Source: Burkholderiales bacterium (GTDB lineage: Bacteria > Pseudomonadota > Gammaproteobacteria > Burkholderiales > Eutrophovitaceae). Taken from it: a DNA stretch of 64,000 nt. A program made the position numbers and the translations under genes. Within the stretch, counting starts at the first letter, position 1. Each line of letters starts with the position of its first letter. The stretch is from NCBI GenBank assembly GCA_035560005.1, contig DATMAN010000097.1, positions 1-64,000 of the forward strand, read 5' to 3'. This document shows, one piece after another, positions 9,401 to 17,177 of this stretch. Under the pieces are notes generated by a model. That model did not search any database and had not been told where the DNA came from. It was given only the letters and a program-made list of their open reading frames with translations.

Positions 9401-9794
9401 CGACCGCGGTGTGTTCCTGGAAGAATTCAAGCAGCGTCTCTTCCGCGGTGTGGCTGAAGAGGATCTCGCTGTTCTGGTCGAGCCGGATCAGGTTTTCCGG
9501 CTGGAGAAAGACCGCGGCGCGGCTCGCGCGCGCCGCACGCAACCGGTCGCCTTCGCAGACCGGTGTGTCGAGACGGCTGATGCGGGTCCAGGACAGCGCG
9601 CCGGCGCGCTGCGCTTCGACCGTGCCTTGCACGGAAACGACGCGGCCGATGACGGGCGTGCAGCCGCCTTCCTCATCTGCTGCCAGACCGGAAGGGCTCT
9701 TCGTTATTGTTGTTATGGTTATGACGACAAGCAGCAGGGGGAACTTGCGTTCCCGGGACCTCCCCTGCAGCTCGAACCGCTTCGACCGAACCAT
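6447..9794 (-). CDS. FecR domain-TPR-outer-membrane beta-barrel protein
   Basis: A 1115-residue envelope protein. The start giving a signal peptide (MVRSKRFELQ, then FPLLLVVITITTI) is preferred over an upstream Met 37 codons earlier. A FecR-like domain (about residues 45-230, VVSVQGTVEA to VEGTEFLV) is followed by eight or more TPRs (about 270-620). A long beta-strand-rich region (about 640-1115) ends in an aromatic/hydrophobic C-terminus, QLFLSLVLRL, typical of outer-membrane barrels. The gene lies downstream of the CHASE2 cyclase and cNMP-regulator on the same strand, suggesting an envelope output or sensor for that pathway. Base composition drops sharply around position 8240 (about residue 518, within the TPRs), so the gene is a compositional mosaic. 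Confidence 0.75.
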   Translation of the reverse strand: MVRSKRFELQGRSRERKFPLLLVVITITTITKSPSGLAADEEGGCTPVIGRVVSVQGTVEAQRAGALSWTRISRLDTPVCEGDRLRAARASRAAVFLQPENLIRLDQNSEILFSHTAEETLLEFFQEHTAVAPDALTQGCGAGYVITRFPKKFRIRTPHVNAAVEGTEFLVALRCEVTELAVFEGKVRAQATAQLEEQVLASGQVLSASAAEPPAIRLLVRPADAVQWALYYPPLSDAGIAVPSAEECAQLPAGAIRQVCFAQRAEHLLRLGRVEEAESEISMALAETPASGDALAIRAVISVVKGDKDGALSAAQNAVQISPASSRAWLALSYAQQAQFKLEDATKSVRRAAELSPDSSLTQARLAEMFMSLGRTGDAEKAARRAVEANSNEERAHTVLGFVHLAQINVKEAQADFLKAIERDSTAPLPRLGLGLAIIRQGQLVPGREQLEIAVALDPTNSLLRSYVGKAYYEENTRERDQLAATQFDLAKQLDPNDPTPWFYQAILALVANQPTQALSNLQQSIRLNDHRAIYRSTLLLEEDIATRSLSLARLYRALGFDQLAIAEAARSLTAEPGNFSAHRFLSDTYATLPRHDIARVSELLQAQVRQLLSAEPIQPQLSEDRLFISRGAISQEPGTFEFTDLFIQHGMAARIRVLDGTQDTYADEAGISALLDHASLSIGRFYYETEGFRPNNDYQRRISNAFLQISPSQSLNLQVELRNSDFERGDLVLRFDPSNFRPERAKVKNSIDRLSARYGFGVGNDVVLSFIHNDSLVDFEFPGLITILEHTDNSLAEAQSIVRFGPIGATLGGGYVRGHNNVNFGGFLTADTLQTQSNGYAYFNVHVSPGFLLTAGLSADQFEDPLVERSKTSPKLGAIFSPLNSLTIRAAVFETMNRILPTNQTLEPTQIAGFNQFFDEPNGSTSTRKGIGTDYKLSNAIYLGGEVAERDIQWVLIDPIANLAEDGDWTEKTGRVYAYATIGPHVALSAEVYREHYKRAPGFQGAEEFLELRSTRIPIGMNIFVGGRVVIRGYVSHYKQEGIFIDSFGSPFQGDERFTTVDAQVSYYLPRRSGVITIDGRNLGDRNARYQESNLAAPRFVPQRQLFLSLVLRL

Positions 9795-9945
9795 TCCTGC
9801 CCACCCCCCGAGGGCCGCGGAACACGTCGAGCCGTGTTCGATTGCTCTTTTCATGTATAGACGCGAAATGCTTTCAGCGCAAGTCTTTTCGAATACGCCT
9901 GTCATGACCCAGTCGCGCGAAGGTGGTGGAAGTTAAGAAATGTGA

Positions 9946-9965
9946 ACGGAAGTGCCCCCTTCCGT
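9946..9965 (-). terminator. Possible weak terminator after the cyclase gene
   Basis: On the minus strand ACGGAAG and CTTCCGT form a 7-bp stem with a 6-base loop, about 50 bases after the cyclase stop, followed by the moderately T-rich TCACATTTCTT. A second stem, CCCTCG/CGAGGG, lies just before it. It is not a classic U-run terminator; it could separate the cyclase operon from the FecR gene. Confidence 0.35.
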
Positions 9966-10015
9966 CCTTCCCTCGGTTGAGCGCTTCCCGATCGAGGGGG
10001 CAGGAGGTTGAAACA

Positions 10016-12355
10016 TCAGTCAGGGATAATGACGCCGTCGCGCACGGCGCCGGGGCGCGCCAGGACGTCGAGCAGGAATTCGGCGGCTTTGTCGCCCGGA
10101 AACTCCGTTCGGACTTCCCGCAACAACGAGCCAGCACGCTGGAGTTCCGAAGCGTGGATCGCCCGGGCGATTTGCGAGAACTGCGCACAAAGGCGCGCCG
10201 TCTCCGGCGTGACCTTCAGACTCAGTCCAATCAGTTCGTACACGTGCAGCGCGCGGACCTTGCCGCGCAACCGGAACCAGCCCAGGTCTCGAACCTGGAA
10301 TCGGTCCAGGCCGTCGATCAGCGGGTGCGAGACCAGAATGCGCGTGCCGAGTTTCTTGTTCAGTTCCTGCAACCGGTTGGACACGTTGACCGCATCGCCC
10401 ACTGCCCGGTACTCGTAGCGCTCGTGCCCCCCGATGGCGCCGAGGCTGACCGGGCCGAGGTGCGCGCCGAAGCGCGTCTGCAACCCGCCTTTCGCCGCCG
10501 TGCGGCTGAACTCGGTGGTCGCCTCCAGCATCTCCAGCAACGCGTGGCAGGCAGCACTCCGGGTGTGCGGCGCGCGCAGAGGCCATAGCGCGAGCATCGC
10601 ATCGCCGACGATGTCGGAGACGAAGCCGTCGGTCTCGGCGACGGGGCGGAACAGCCGCTCGAAATAGCGGTTGAGCAGTTGCGCCAGCTCGTGCGGCGCC
10701 ATGCTCTCGGCCAGCGTCGTGAACTGCGCCGCATCGGTCGCCACGCTGATGCACTCCAGGGACTGCCGCTGCGCGAGCGCGTTCTCCGCGTTGCGCTCGA
10801 AGGCTTCGACAAACCCGCGCGGCACGAACTTGACGAACAGCGAACGGATGCGCTCCTGTTGCCGGCGTGCTTCGCGGTAGCGGAACGCCAGACCCGATCC
10901 CAGACCCAGCACCAGGGTGCTCGCCAGCGGAACCGCGAGCGGAAACCACAGTCTTGCGTGGGCAAAGGCGAGGAACGCGAGCCCCGCATAGGCCGCGGCG
11001 GCGGCAAGGGCCAGCGCGAGAGCCAGCGCCGTGCCGGCGGAATAGGCGGCCACGCAGACCAGCAGCGCGAGCGCCAGGGGAGCCCCGATACGCAGCCCAT
11101 GCGAAGCCACGCGCAGGTCCGACCGCTCCAGCAGGTTGCCGATCGCGGTAGCCAGGATCTCCACCCCGCTGTGACCGACCTGCCCCGGCGCGGTGAACGC
11201 GGTCGGGAAGTGCTCGACCTGTTCGACGGCTTCGTCTTCGTGGTATCCCACGACGATGACCTTGTCTCGCGCCCAGGCCGACAGCTCGGGCGCGCTCAGT
11301 GCCAGCACGTCCGAGAAATCACGGGTGGGAATACGGCCGGGCCGGCCATAGAAATTGGTGTGACGGGTGGGCGGTCCGGCGTAAATGGCGAGCATGCTGC
11401 GCATCAGCTCGGCGGCGTGGTCGGCGCCTGGGTCTGTACGGTCCAGAACGGCATGAAGGTTTGCCTGTGCCGCCGTGTCGCGCGCCAAACCCGCGCGCAA
11501 CAGCAGGGCGGTGGTCTCCAGATTGCCGCTTTTTATATCCCGGGCGGAGGGGGGCAGGTCCGCGCCCAGCCGCGGCGCGGCCTCCACCAGCAGTCTTCGA
11601 AAGCGGTCGTAGGCCGGCAACGCGTAGGCGAGGGCCGCGAGCGCCGGCAGCGTGACGGTGGGCCAGCCGTCGTTCACGAACACGTGAAACCGGTCGTAGC
11701 GGTCCACACCGGTCACCGGCAGCGGGGCGGGCGCCATGCCGAGCACGGCTTCCTCGATCAGGGGCGAAAGCGGCGCGGGTGCGAGCGTGTCGCCGTGCCC
11801 GGGCTCCAGCTTGCCCGCGATCAGCACCCGTGCGCTCTCGCGCGCCGCGCACGCGAGCCGCCGGTCCTCCTCGGCGAGCACGTCCTCGGTCTCGCCGTGA
11901 ATCGGGAGCGCACGGCGACTGCGGAACAGGACGTCGAACACGATGACGCGCGCGCCGGCCGCGGAGAGCCGTTCGATCAGGACCGCGTGCAGGCAGCGCG
12001 GCCAGCGCGCCGGCAGGGCGGGCAGCGGTGCGTACCCGTACCGTGGCGTGCCGATCGACAGCCCGCGGCAACGATGAAAGCGGGCAGGATCCTCGGGAAG
12101 AAAGATCTCGCGCGCGGAACGGCGATTTATCGCCACGATCGCAACGCCCGCCGGTGGCCCGATCTCGCCGCGCGCGCTGAACAGCCAGCGCAGCGCGAAC
12201 CGTTCCTCGACCCCGCGCCCGGCTTCGAGGTAACCGAGCCCCGCCGCCAGCGCGCCGATCGCGGCGCCTGCGACAAGGCCGGCGCGCCACGGCAGGCCGG
12301 GGGAGCGGGACGGCTCGAGCGATGGAACACGCACCGCGTGCGCTCCAGCGGGCAA
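10016..12355 (-). CDS. CHASE2-domain class III adenylate/guanylate cyclase
   Basis: A 779-residue membrane cyclase. An N-terminal membrane segment and a CHASE2 sensory domain (about residues 45-410) face the periplasm. A cluster of three hydrophobic helices (about 420-500) leads to the cytoplasmic catalytic domain (about 535-730). Both metal-binding aspartates are visible (VATDAAQF and VGDAMLALW), as is the GDAVNVSNRLQ segment. The usual substrate-selecting Lys before the second Asp (D-K-x-x-GD) is Asp here (VSDIVGD), so the cyclic nucleotide made is uncertain. The longest frame starts with TTG 4 bases after the regulator's stop; a GTG at 12334 with GGAG upstream is an alternative. It is coupled to a gene whose product has a cyclic-nucleotide-binding domain. 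Confidence 0.88.
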   Translation of the reverse strand: MPAGAHAVRVPSLEPSRSPGLPWRAGLVAGAAIGALAAGLGYLEAGRGVEERFALRWLFSARGEIGPPAGVAIVAINRRSAREIFLPEDPARFHRCRGLSIGTPRYGYAPLPALPARWPRCLHAVLIERLSAAGARVIVFDVLFRSRRALPIHGETEDVLAEEDRRLACAARESARVLIAGKLEPGHGDTLAPAPLSPLIEEAVLGMAPAPLPVTGVDRYDRFHVFVNDGWPTVTLPALAALAYALPAYDRFRRLLVEAAPRLGADLPPSARDIKSGNLETTALLLRAGLARDTAAQANLHAVLDRTDPGADHAAELMRSMLAIYAGPPTRHTNFYGRPGRIPTRDFSDVLALSAPELSAWARDKVIVVGYHEDEAVEQVEHFPTAFTAPGQVGHSGVEILATAIGNLLERSDLRVASHGLRIGAPLALALLVCVAAYSAGTALALALALAAAAAYAGLAFLAFAHARLWFPLAVPLASTLVLGLGSGLAFRYREARRQQERIRSLFVKFVPRGFVEAFERNAENALAQRQSLECISVATDAAQFTTLAESMAPHELAQLLNRYFERLFRPVAETDGFVSDIVGDAMLALWPLRAPHTRSAACHALLEMLEATTEFSRTAAKGGLQTRFGAHLGPVSLGAIGGHERYEYRAVGDAVNVSNRLQELNKKLGTRILVSHPLIDGLDRFQVRDLGWFRLRGKVRALHVYELIGLSLKVTPETARLCAQFSQIARAIHASELQRAGSLLREVRTEFPGDKAAEFLLDVLARPGAVRDGVIIPD

Positions 12356-12359
12356 GAGG

Positions 12360-13358
12360 TCAGGCCGCGCGCTGACGATCGGCCATCAGGCGGCGTGCGA
12401 TGAGGTAGATGAGGTAGAGCGCGAACTGCGGGTTCGACGCGTAGATGCGCCGCACCTGCTCGGCGTCGAGCGAGAACACGTCTGCCTCCGTCACGCACTG
12501 GGCAGTGCTGGTGCGCCGGTGATCGGGCGAGAAGATCGCCACTTCGCCGAACAGGTCGCCCGCATGCATCTCCCGCTGCAATTCGACTAGGCTCACCGTA
12601 CCGCGCTGCAGATAGAACAACTGTTCGCCCGGATCGCCTATTCTGAATACGATGCTGTCCTTCTTGAAGTGGCGGTGGTGCATGTGCGGCAGCAGCCAGT
12701 CCAGGTTGAATCGGCCGTGTTCCGCGTCGCGCAGTTGCTGCGGCGACACCACTCCGTAGCGCACGGCGATCAGCACCGCCTCGGTGCGCGACTGCACGTC
12801 GAGCGCCTTGAAGATGGCGTTGACGTGCAGCTTCACCACGCCCACCGAGATGCCGAGCTGCCTGGCGATCGCTTCGTTCGACTTGCCTTGGGCGAGCAGA
12901 GACAGCACTTCGGTCTGCCTGGGAGTGAGTCCAAGGTCGGCGAGCGTGGGCGCTTCGGCCGGGGCGGCGGTTTCCGTCAGCACCGGCCGATAGGCTGCTC
13001 CCTCCAGCACCAGTCGGAGCACCGCCTGCATCATGCTGTGGGAGTAGTTTTTCGGCAGGTAGCCGGTGGCGCCGGCGCGCAGTACCTGGTCCATGACCCG
13101 CGCGTCGCCGGGGTTGGCCACGGCGACGATCGGAGCCACCCGGAAGGTGGATGCGCACTGGGCGATCGCGGCGGGAGCACGGTCGGCGAGGCTGTCGACG
13201 TCGATGAGCACCAGACCCACGTCGACCTGCGGCAGAACCAGGGGATCGGTGCCGTCGATCGCGACGGTGGTGACCTGGGCTTGTGGGACCACCTCGCCGA
13301 TCATCCGCTCGAGCGCCTCCCCGAGCAGCCCGGGCGGCACCGCCAGCAGCACTCTCAT
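12360..13358 (-). CDS. Fused pseudo-receiver, LuxR helix-turn-helix and cNMP-binding regulator
   Basis: A 332-residue three-domain regulator. Residues 1-120 have a receiver fold with the candidate phospho-acceptor D53 and the conserved Lys (K103, GYLPKN). The acidic pair that binds Mg2+ is replaced by AVPP at residues 6-9, and the T/S switch position by AVAN. LTPRQTEVLSLLAQGKSNEAIA (about 134-195) is a standard LuxR DNA-binding domain. Residues about 215-325 form a CRP-type cNMP pocket with FGEVA and RRTSTA, which keep the Glu and Arg that contact ribose and phosphate. The gene lies directly upstream of a CHASE2 cyclase with a 4-base gap. I infer that cyclic nucleotide, rather than phosphorylation, controls DNA binding. 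Confidence 0.85.
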   Translation of the reverse strand: MRVLLAVPPGLLGEALERMIGEVVPQAQVTTVAIDGTDPLVLPQVDVGLVLIDVDSLADRAPAAIAQCASTFRVAPIVAVANPGDARVMDQVLRAGATGYLPKNYSHSMMQAVLRLVLEGAAYRPVLTETAAPAEAPTLADLGLTPRQTEVLSLLAQGKSNEAIARQLGISVGVVKLHVNAIFKALDVQSRTEAVLIAVRYGVVSPQQLRDAEHGRFNLDWLLPHMHHRHFKKDSIVFRIGDPGEQLFYLQRGTVSLVELQREMHAGDLFGEVAIFSPDHRRTSTAQCVTEADVFSLDAEQVRRIYASNPQFALYLIYLIARRLMADRQRAA

Positions 13359-13421
13359 CTGTCATCCCTCATGACAGGAGAAGGGAGTGTGTTAGCACGG
13401 CGCCCGGCGCCGCGCAAGCGC

Positions 13422-13450
13422 AAAAAAACCGGCCCTGGTGACAGGGCCGG
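13422..13450 (-). terminator. Rho-independent terminator
   Basis: On the minus strand a perfect 8-bp stem CCGGCCCT/AGGGCCGG with a 6-base loop is followed by seven T residues. It lies 40 bases after the stop of the small secreted protein gene and just before the pseudo-receiver regulator, separating the two transcripts. Confidence 0.88.
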
Positions 13451-13490
13451 CGAACGGCGCGAGCCGCGCCGCCAGGAGAGATCGCGTGCT

Positions 13491-13859
13491 CTAGCGAGCG
13501 CTCAGAGTCTGCGAAGACGCGCCCTTGTAGGTGACCGCCAGATTCGGCGTGCCGCGGCCGTATTCGTTGATCAGCCCATCACCCGAACGGCTGGCGATGC
13601 CTTTGGACGTGCCGTGCGCGCCGCCGGACTTGGGGTTGCGGCCGGTCGCCTCCACCGTCAGCCAGCCGGTCTTGACCGGCCCGCCCGGCGCGAACGTCGC
13701 GCTCGAGCGCCCGAGGATCTGGTTGACGTCCGGCGCGCCGCCGCGCACGTCTCCGGCGAACACGGCAGCGCTGGACAGACCGGTCAGCAGCAACGCCGCC
13801 ACGCTCACTGCCCGGACCCGGTGCGAGTAGCGATCCAAACCCAGATTGATCGATTTCAT
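13491..13859 (-). CDS. Small secreted protein of unknown function
   Basis: A 122-residue product with a clear signal peptide (RVRAVSVAALLLTGLSSAAVFAG) and a mature part of about 85 residues rich in Gly, Ser and Thr. I recognise no domain. The start MKSINLG has GGAGG five to nine bases upstream, better than an ATG four codons earlier. It is a single-gene unit: a strong terminator follows, and no other gene on this strand lies within 270 bases upstream. Possible roles include an envelope or matrix component; nothing in the sequence decides this. Confidence 0.65.
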   Translation of the reverse strand: MKSINLGLDRYSHRVRAVSVAALLLTGLSSAAVFAGDVRGGAPDVNQILGRSSATFAPGGPVKTGWLTVEATGRNPKSGGAHGTSKGIASRSGDGLINEYGRGTPNLAVTYKGASSQTLSAR

Positions 13860-14134
13860 GATTGCCTCCACTCAGTGCGTCCAAGAAAACCGGAAAGAAG
13901 CGTTGGCTGTCCATCCGGCCTGGCACAGCGCTCGATGGCGTGCTGCCGACATCTTGCATTGCGTCCCGGCCTGAACCCGAAAACACAACTTCGCTTCGTG
14001 CCTGGAACGAACCCTAGGCGCGCACGGGCGAGGATTGAATCAGTCAAAGGGCATATGACCTGGGTTATAGAAGGGTGAGGCGTGAGGACAGAGGGGCGAG
14101 GCAATTGGCGGCAGGCGGGAGGGGTACGCGGCGA

Positions 14135-15388
14135 CTACCCCCTTGCGGCGGCCAGGCGCTCGTAGTCGAAGGGCGCGGCGGTTTCGAGCATTACCCGCTC
14201 CGGGATGCGCCGGGCTTCGGCCAGCCGACGCTCTGCGGGTGATTTCAACTGCGCTTCCATGTACGCGCCGAGGTAACGCCCGCGCTCGACGATCGCCGCG
14301 CCGATGCGCAGGCGCTGTTCTTCGAAGGCGCGCAGGGCGGCGCGGCAATCGTCGTTGCCGGTGAGCGCGTCGACCAGCGCCAGGGCGTCGCCGGCCGCTT
14401 TGGGCACGCCCATCGCGACGTGCGGCCGAGCGACGAACGCGGCGTCGCCGAGGATGACCGCGCGTCCGAACACCAGCCGCGGCAGCTCAAGATCGACGAT
14501 GGGCTGGAAGAACACCACCCGCGCGCGCTCGACCGCTTCGGCGAACTGCGGCGCCAGCACGCGCTGCGCGAGTTGCGTCATCTCCTTGCGTACCTGCACG
14601 CGGATCAGCGACGGCGGGATGCCGTTCGGATGGTGGCGGCCGGTATCGTCGGTATGCAGATCGACCAGCGCTTCGTTGTCCGGCACGGGGTGGTACCAGA
14701 CGACGTTGTACTGCCGCTGGCCGGGCGCGACGCCGTGCTCCGGCCCGGGCACCGGATAGCCGATGCCCTGCTCGCCCGGCGCCACGCAGACTGCATACCG
14801 GTCGAAGAGCGTGGCGTGCGTGGCGGGCGACAAGGCGTGTTCGTCGGTGAGGCAGCGCCAGGCGATGTAGCCCGCGTAGTACGGTTTGATGTCGGGGGCG
14901 AGCTGCATGCGCACCGCCGAGCGCAGGCCGTCGGCGCCGATCAGCAGATCCGCCTCGATGTGCTGGCCATCGGAAAAGTGTCCGACCACCGTGTCGGCCC
15001 TCTGCTCGACGCGCTCGAAGGTCATGCCGGCGTGGTAGCGCTGCGGGGGGAACACTTCCTTGAGCGCTTCGTACAGCCTGCGCCACGACGTCATGACCTG
15101 CGGAAACGGGCGCTCGGCGAGGATCCGGCCGGCGCGATCCAGGGCGATGCGCGCGGGCAGCAGCACGCCGAGCGATTCTTCGGTAGCCTCGACGCCGGCG
15201 GCGCGAAAGCCTTCGATCAGGCCGGGAAGGATCGTGATGCCGGCACCGCGCCCCTCGAGCACACCGCTGGTGCGCTCGTAGATGTCGACTTGCCATCCGG
15301 CGCGGTGCAGAAGGTTGCCCGCGAGCAGTCCGGCGAGCGAGCCGCCGACGATCAACGCTCGGCGGGGCCGTGAGGTATTGGCGGGCAT
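14135..15388 (-). CDS. FAD-dependent aromatic monooxygenase (2,6-dihydroxypyridine/salicylate hydroxylase-like)
   Basis: A 417-residue group A flavoprotein hydroxylase. Visible motifs are the N-terminal dinucleotide fold (ALIVGGSLAGLLAGNLL), the DG motif (LLIGADGLRSAVR) and the GD motif (AVILGDAAFVARPHVAMG) that contacts FAD ribose. Enzymes of this type hydroxylate a phenolic or N-heteroaromatic ring using NAD(P)H and O2, some with decarboxylation. The Gly-Val-Pro-Lys-Ala-Ala-Gly-Asp-Ala stretch resembles 2,6-dihydroxypyridine 3-monooxygenases. It is the last gene of a minus-strand run with an importer, dehydrogenase and aldolase. A role in producing a dihydroxy-aromatic for the adjacent hydroquinone locus is possible but inferred. 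Confidence 0.82.
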   Translation of the reverse strand: MPANTSRPRRALIVGGSLAGLLAGNLLHRAGWQVDIYERTSGVLEGRGAGITILPGLIEGFRAAGVEATEESLGVLLPARIALDRAGRILAERPFPQVMTSWRRLYEALKEVFPPQRYHAGMTFERVEQRADTVVGHFSDGQHIEADLLIGADGLRSAVRMQLAPDIKPYYAGYIAWRCLTDEHALSPATHATLFDRYAVCVAPGEQGIGYPVPGPEHGVAPGQRQYNVVWYHPVPDNEALVDLHTDDTGRHHPNGIPPSLIRVQVRKEMTQLAQRVLAPQFAEAVERARVVFFQPIVDLELPRLVFGRAVILGDAAFVARPHVAMGVPKAAGDALALVDALTGNDDCRAALRAFEEQRLRIGAAIVERGRYLGAYMEAQLKSPAERRLAEARRIPERVMLETAAPFDYERLAAARG

Positions 15389-15458
15389 TGAAGGTCCTCA
15401 GGCGCCCATCCGGGCCTTTCCCCGCAAAGGGGGCAAGGAGACCCCGAGACACCCGCTT

Positions 15459-15480
15459 CCTCCCTCCAGCGTGGGGGAGG
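15459..15480. repeat. GC-rich intergenic stem-loop
   Basis: CCTCCCTCCA and TGGGGGAGG form a stem with a short loop in the 126-base gap between the monooxygenase and dehydrogenase genes. It is accompanied by CCTTTCCCCGCAAAGGGGG-like symmetry to its left. It resembles the common intergenic palindromes of GC-rich proteobacteria and may tune read-through. Confidence 0.5.
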
Positions 15481-15515
15481 ACCGAGGTGGGGGCGGCTGG
15501 AAAGAACTGCTCCCC

Positions 15516-16418
15516 TCACTCCACACGGTCCGTGCGCAGCCCCGACTGCTTTTCCATCAGCTTGATGGTCGACAGGTAGTCGTCTTCGCCGTAGCCTTCG
15601 CCGACTGCAGCCTGCATCATCTGCCGCGTGACGGCGGTGAGCGGCATCGGCACACCGGTCGCCCGCGCAGCGGCGAGAATCAGGTCGAGATCCTTGAGGA
15701 TCAGCCGCGTGGTCATGGTAGGACTGAAATCGCGCGCCTTCATCAGCGCGACCTTCGCCTTGAGCCAGGGCGAGGCGAGGGTGCTCTGGCCGATGGTGTC
15801 GAGCATGACAGACCAGCGGAGTCCCGCCTTGCGTCCCAGCGCAAAGGCTTCCGCCATGCCCTGCGCGAGATTGACGACCAGCGCATTGATCACCAGCTTC
15901 ATGTAGCGCGCCTCTTCGCCTTCGCCGAGGTAGACCTGCACTTTGCTGAAGGTCTCGACCACCGGCTTGACCGTGTTCCAGGCCGGCGCCGGACCGGAGA
16001 CCAGTGCGGTCACTTCTCCTTTCTGAGCGGAAGCCGCGTTGCCGGAAATGGGAATGCGCAGATACGCCACGCCGCGACGCTGCGCCTCCTCGGCGACGGC
16101 GCTGGAGGCTTCGGGCGAAACGGTGCTGGTGTCCGCGAAAATCCCGCCGCGCCGGAGGCTGGCAAGCACCCCCTGCGGGCCGAGCGCGACTGCGCCGAGC
16201 GCGGCATCGTCCGGGATCGAAGAAAAGACGATGTCCGAGGCGGCCGCGCATTGCGCGATGCTGGTCGCTTCCTGCGCGCCTTGCGCCACGAGCTTGCCGC
16301 GATTGGTCGCGGTGCGCGAAAACACCGCAACGGGATAGCCGGCCTTCAGAACGAATCCCGCCATCGGTACGCCCATCCGGCCCGCCCCGATCCACCCGAT
16401 GCGTGGCAACGTCGCCAT
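15516..16418 (-). CDS. 3-hydroxyisobutyrate dehydrogenase-family oxidoreductase
   Basis: A 300-residue beta-hydroxyacid dehydrogenase. The Rossmann motif IGWIGAGRMGVPMAG starts at residue 8. DTSTVSPEAS corresponds to the substrate-binding strand, and the catalytic Lys is in YMKLVINALVVNLAQGMAEAF (about residue 170). Such enzymes reversibly oxidise short 3-hydroxyacids with NAD(P)+. The start has GGAGGAAG upstream. It lies 30 bases after livF in the same minus-strand run. The true substrate is not deducible; a carboxylic acid imported by the adjacent transporter or a product of the class II aldolase is plausible. Confidence 0.85.
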   Translation of the reverse strand: MATLPRIGWIGAGRMGVPMAGFVLKAGYPVAVFSRTATNRGKLVAQGAQEATSIAQCAAASDIVFSSIPDDAALGAVALGPQGVLASLRRGGIFADTSTVSPEASSAVAEEAQRRGVAYLRIPISGNAASAQKGEVTALVSGPAPAWNTVKPVVETFSKVQVYLGEGEEARYMKLVINALVVNLAQGMAEAFALGRKAGLRWSVMLDTIGQSTLASPWLKAKVALMKARDFSPTMTTRLILKDLDLILAAARATGVPMPLTAVTRQMMQAAVGEGYGEDDYLSTIKLMEKQSGLRTDRVE

Positions 16419-16448
16419 GTGATTCTTCCTCCTTCAGTCCAGGACGCT

Positions 16449-17177
16449 TCAGGCCCCGAGATAGTAACTGCGGACCAGATCGCTGCTTTGCAGCTCGGCC
16501 AGATTCCGGCCCTCGAATGCGATCTCGCCGTGCACGATGATGTAGCCGCGCTCGGCCACCCGGCTCGCTTCGATGAAGTTCTGTTCCGCCATCAGGACCG
16601 TGAGGCCGAAGCGCCGCTTCAGATCGCCGATCATCTCGATGGTCTGTCTGACCAGCATCGGCGACAGGCCCACGGAAGGTTCGTCGACGAGCAGCACGCG
16701 CGGCGCCGCCATGATGGCGCGCGCGATCGCCAGCATCTGCTGCTGGCCGCCGCTCAGGCTGCCGGCGGTCTGTCCCGCGCGTTCGCGCAGCACCGGAAAG
16801 GCTTCGTAGCACAGCGCCAGATTGCGTGCCATCGCGCCGCGCGCCGCGTGCCGGTAGGCCGCCAGTTGCAGATTCTCCGCGACCGTCAGTTTTGGAAACA
16901 GCCGCCGCCCCTCGGGCACCAGGACTACGCCGAGCGCGACGATCTCCTGCGGCTTCTTCCCTGTCAGCTCGATGCGCGTGCCGTCCGATTCGAGGACGAT
17001 CGAGCCCTCCTGCGCCGGGATCAAACCCATCACGCACTTCATCAGCGTACTCTTGCCGTTGCCATTGGTGCCGAGCAAGGCCACGGTCTCGCCATGGCGC
17101 ACTTGCAGCGACACGCCGCGCAGCACCCCGACCGCGCCGTATCCGGCGCTGAGCTTGTCGATCGTCAGGCTAGGCAC
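16449..17177 (-). CDS. livF: Liv-type ABC transporter ATP-binding protein (LivF)
   Basis: A 242-residue ATPase. Walker A is GTNGNGKSTLMK, the signature is LSGGQQQMLAIARA and Walker B is VLLVDEPSVGLSP, followed by EQN(F) in place of the H-loop EQ segment. The C-terminus LVRSYYLGA is typical of LivF. It overlaps livG by 8 bases and, with LivG, energises the LivHM channel for uptake of amino acids or aromatic and other carboxylates. Part of the five-gene importer encoded on this strand. Confidence 0.93.
   Translation of the reverse strand: MPSLTIDKLSAGYGAVGVLRGVSLQVRHGETVALLGTNGNGKSTLMKCVMGLIPAQEGSIVLESDGTRIELTGKKPQEIVALGVVLVPEGRRLFPKLTVAENLQLAAYRHAARGAMARNLALCYEAFPVLRERAGQTAGSLSGGQQQMLAIARAIMAAPRVLLVDEPSVGLSPMLVRQTIEMIGDLKRRFGLTVLMAEQNFIEASRVAERGYIIVHGEIAFEGRNLAELQSSDLVRSYYLGA

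Noticed and set aside
10679..12403. 574-codon antisense frame opposite the CHASE2 cyclase
   Set aside because: No domain, no ribosome binding site, and the cyclase on the other strand is unambiguous.
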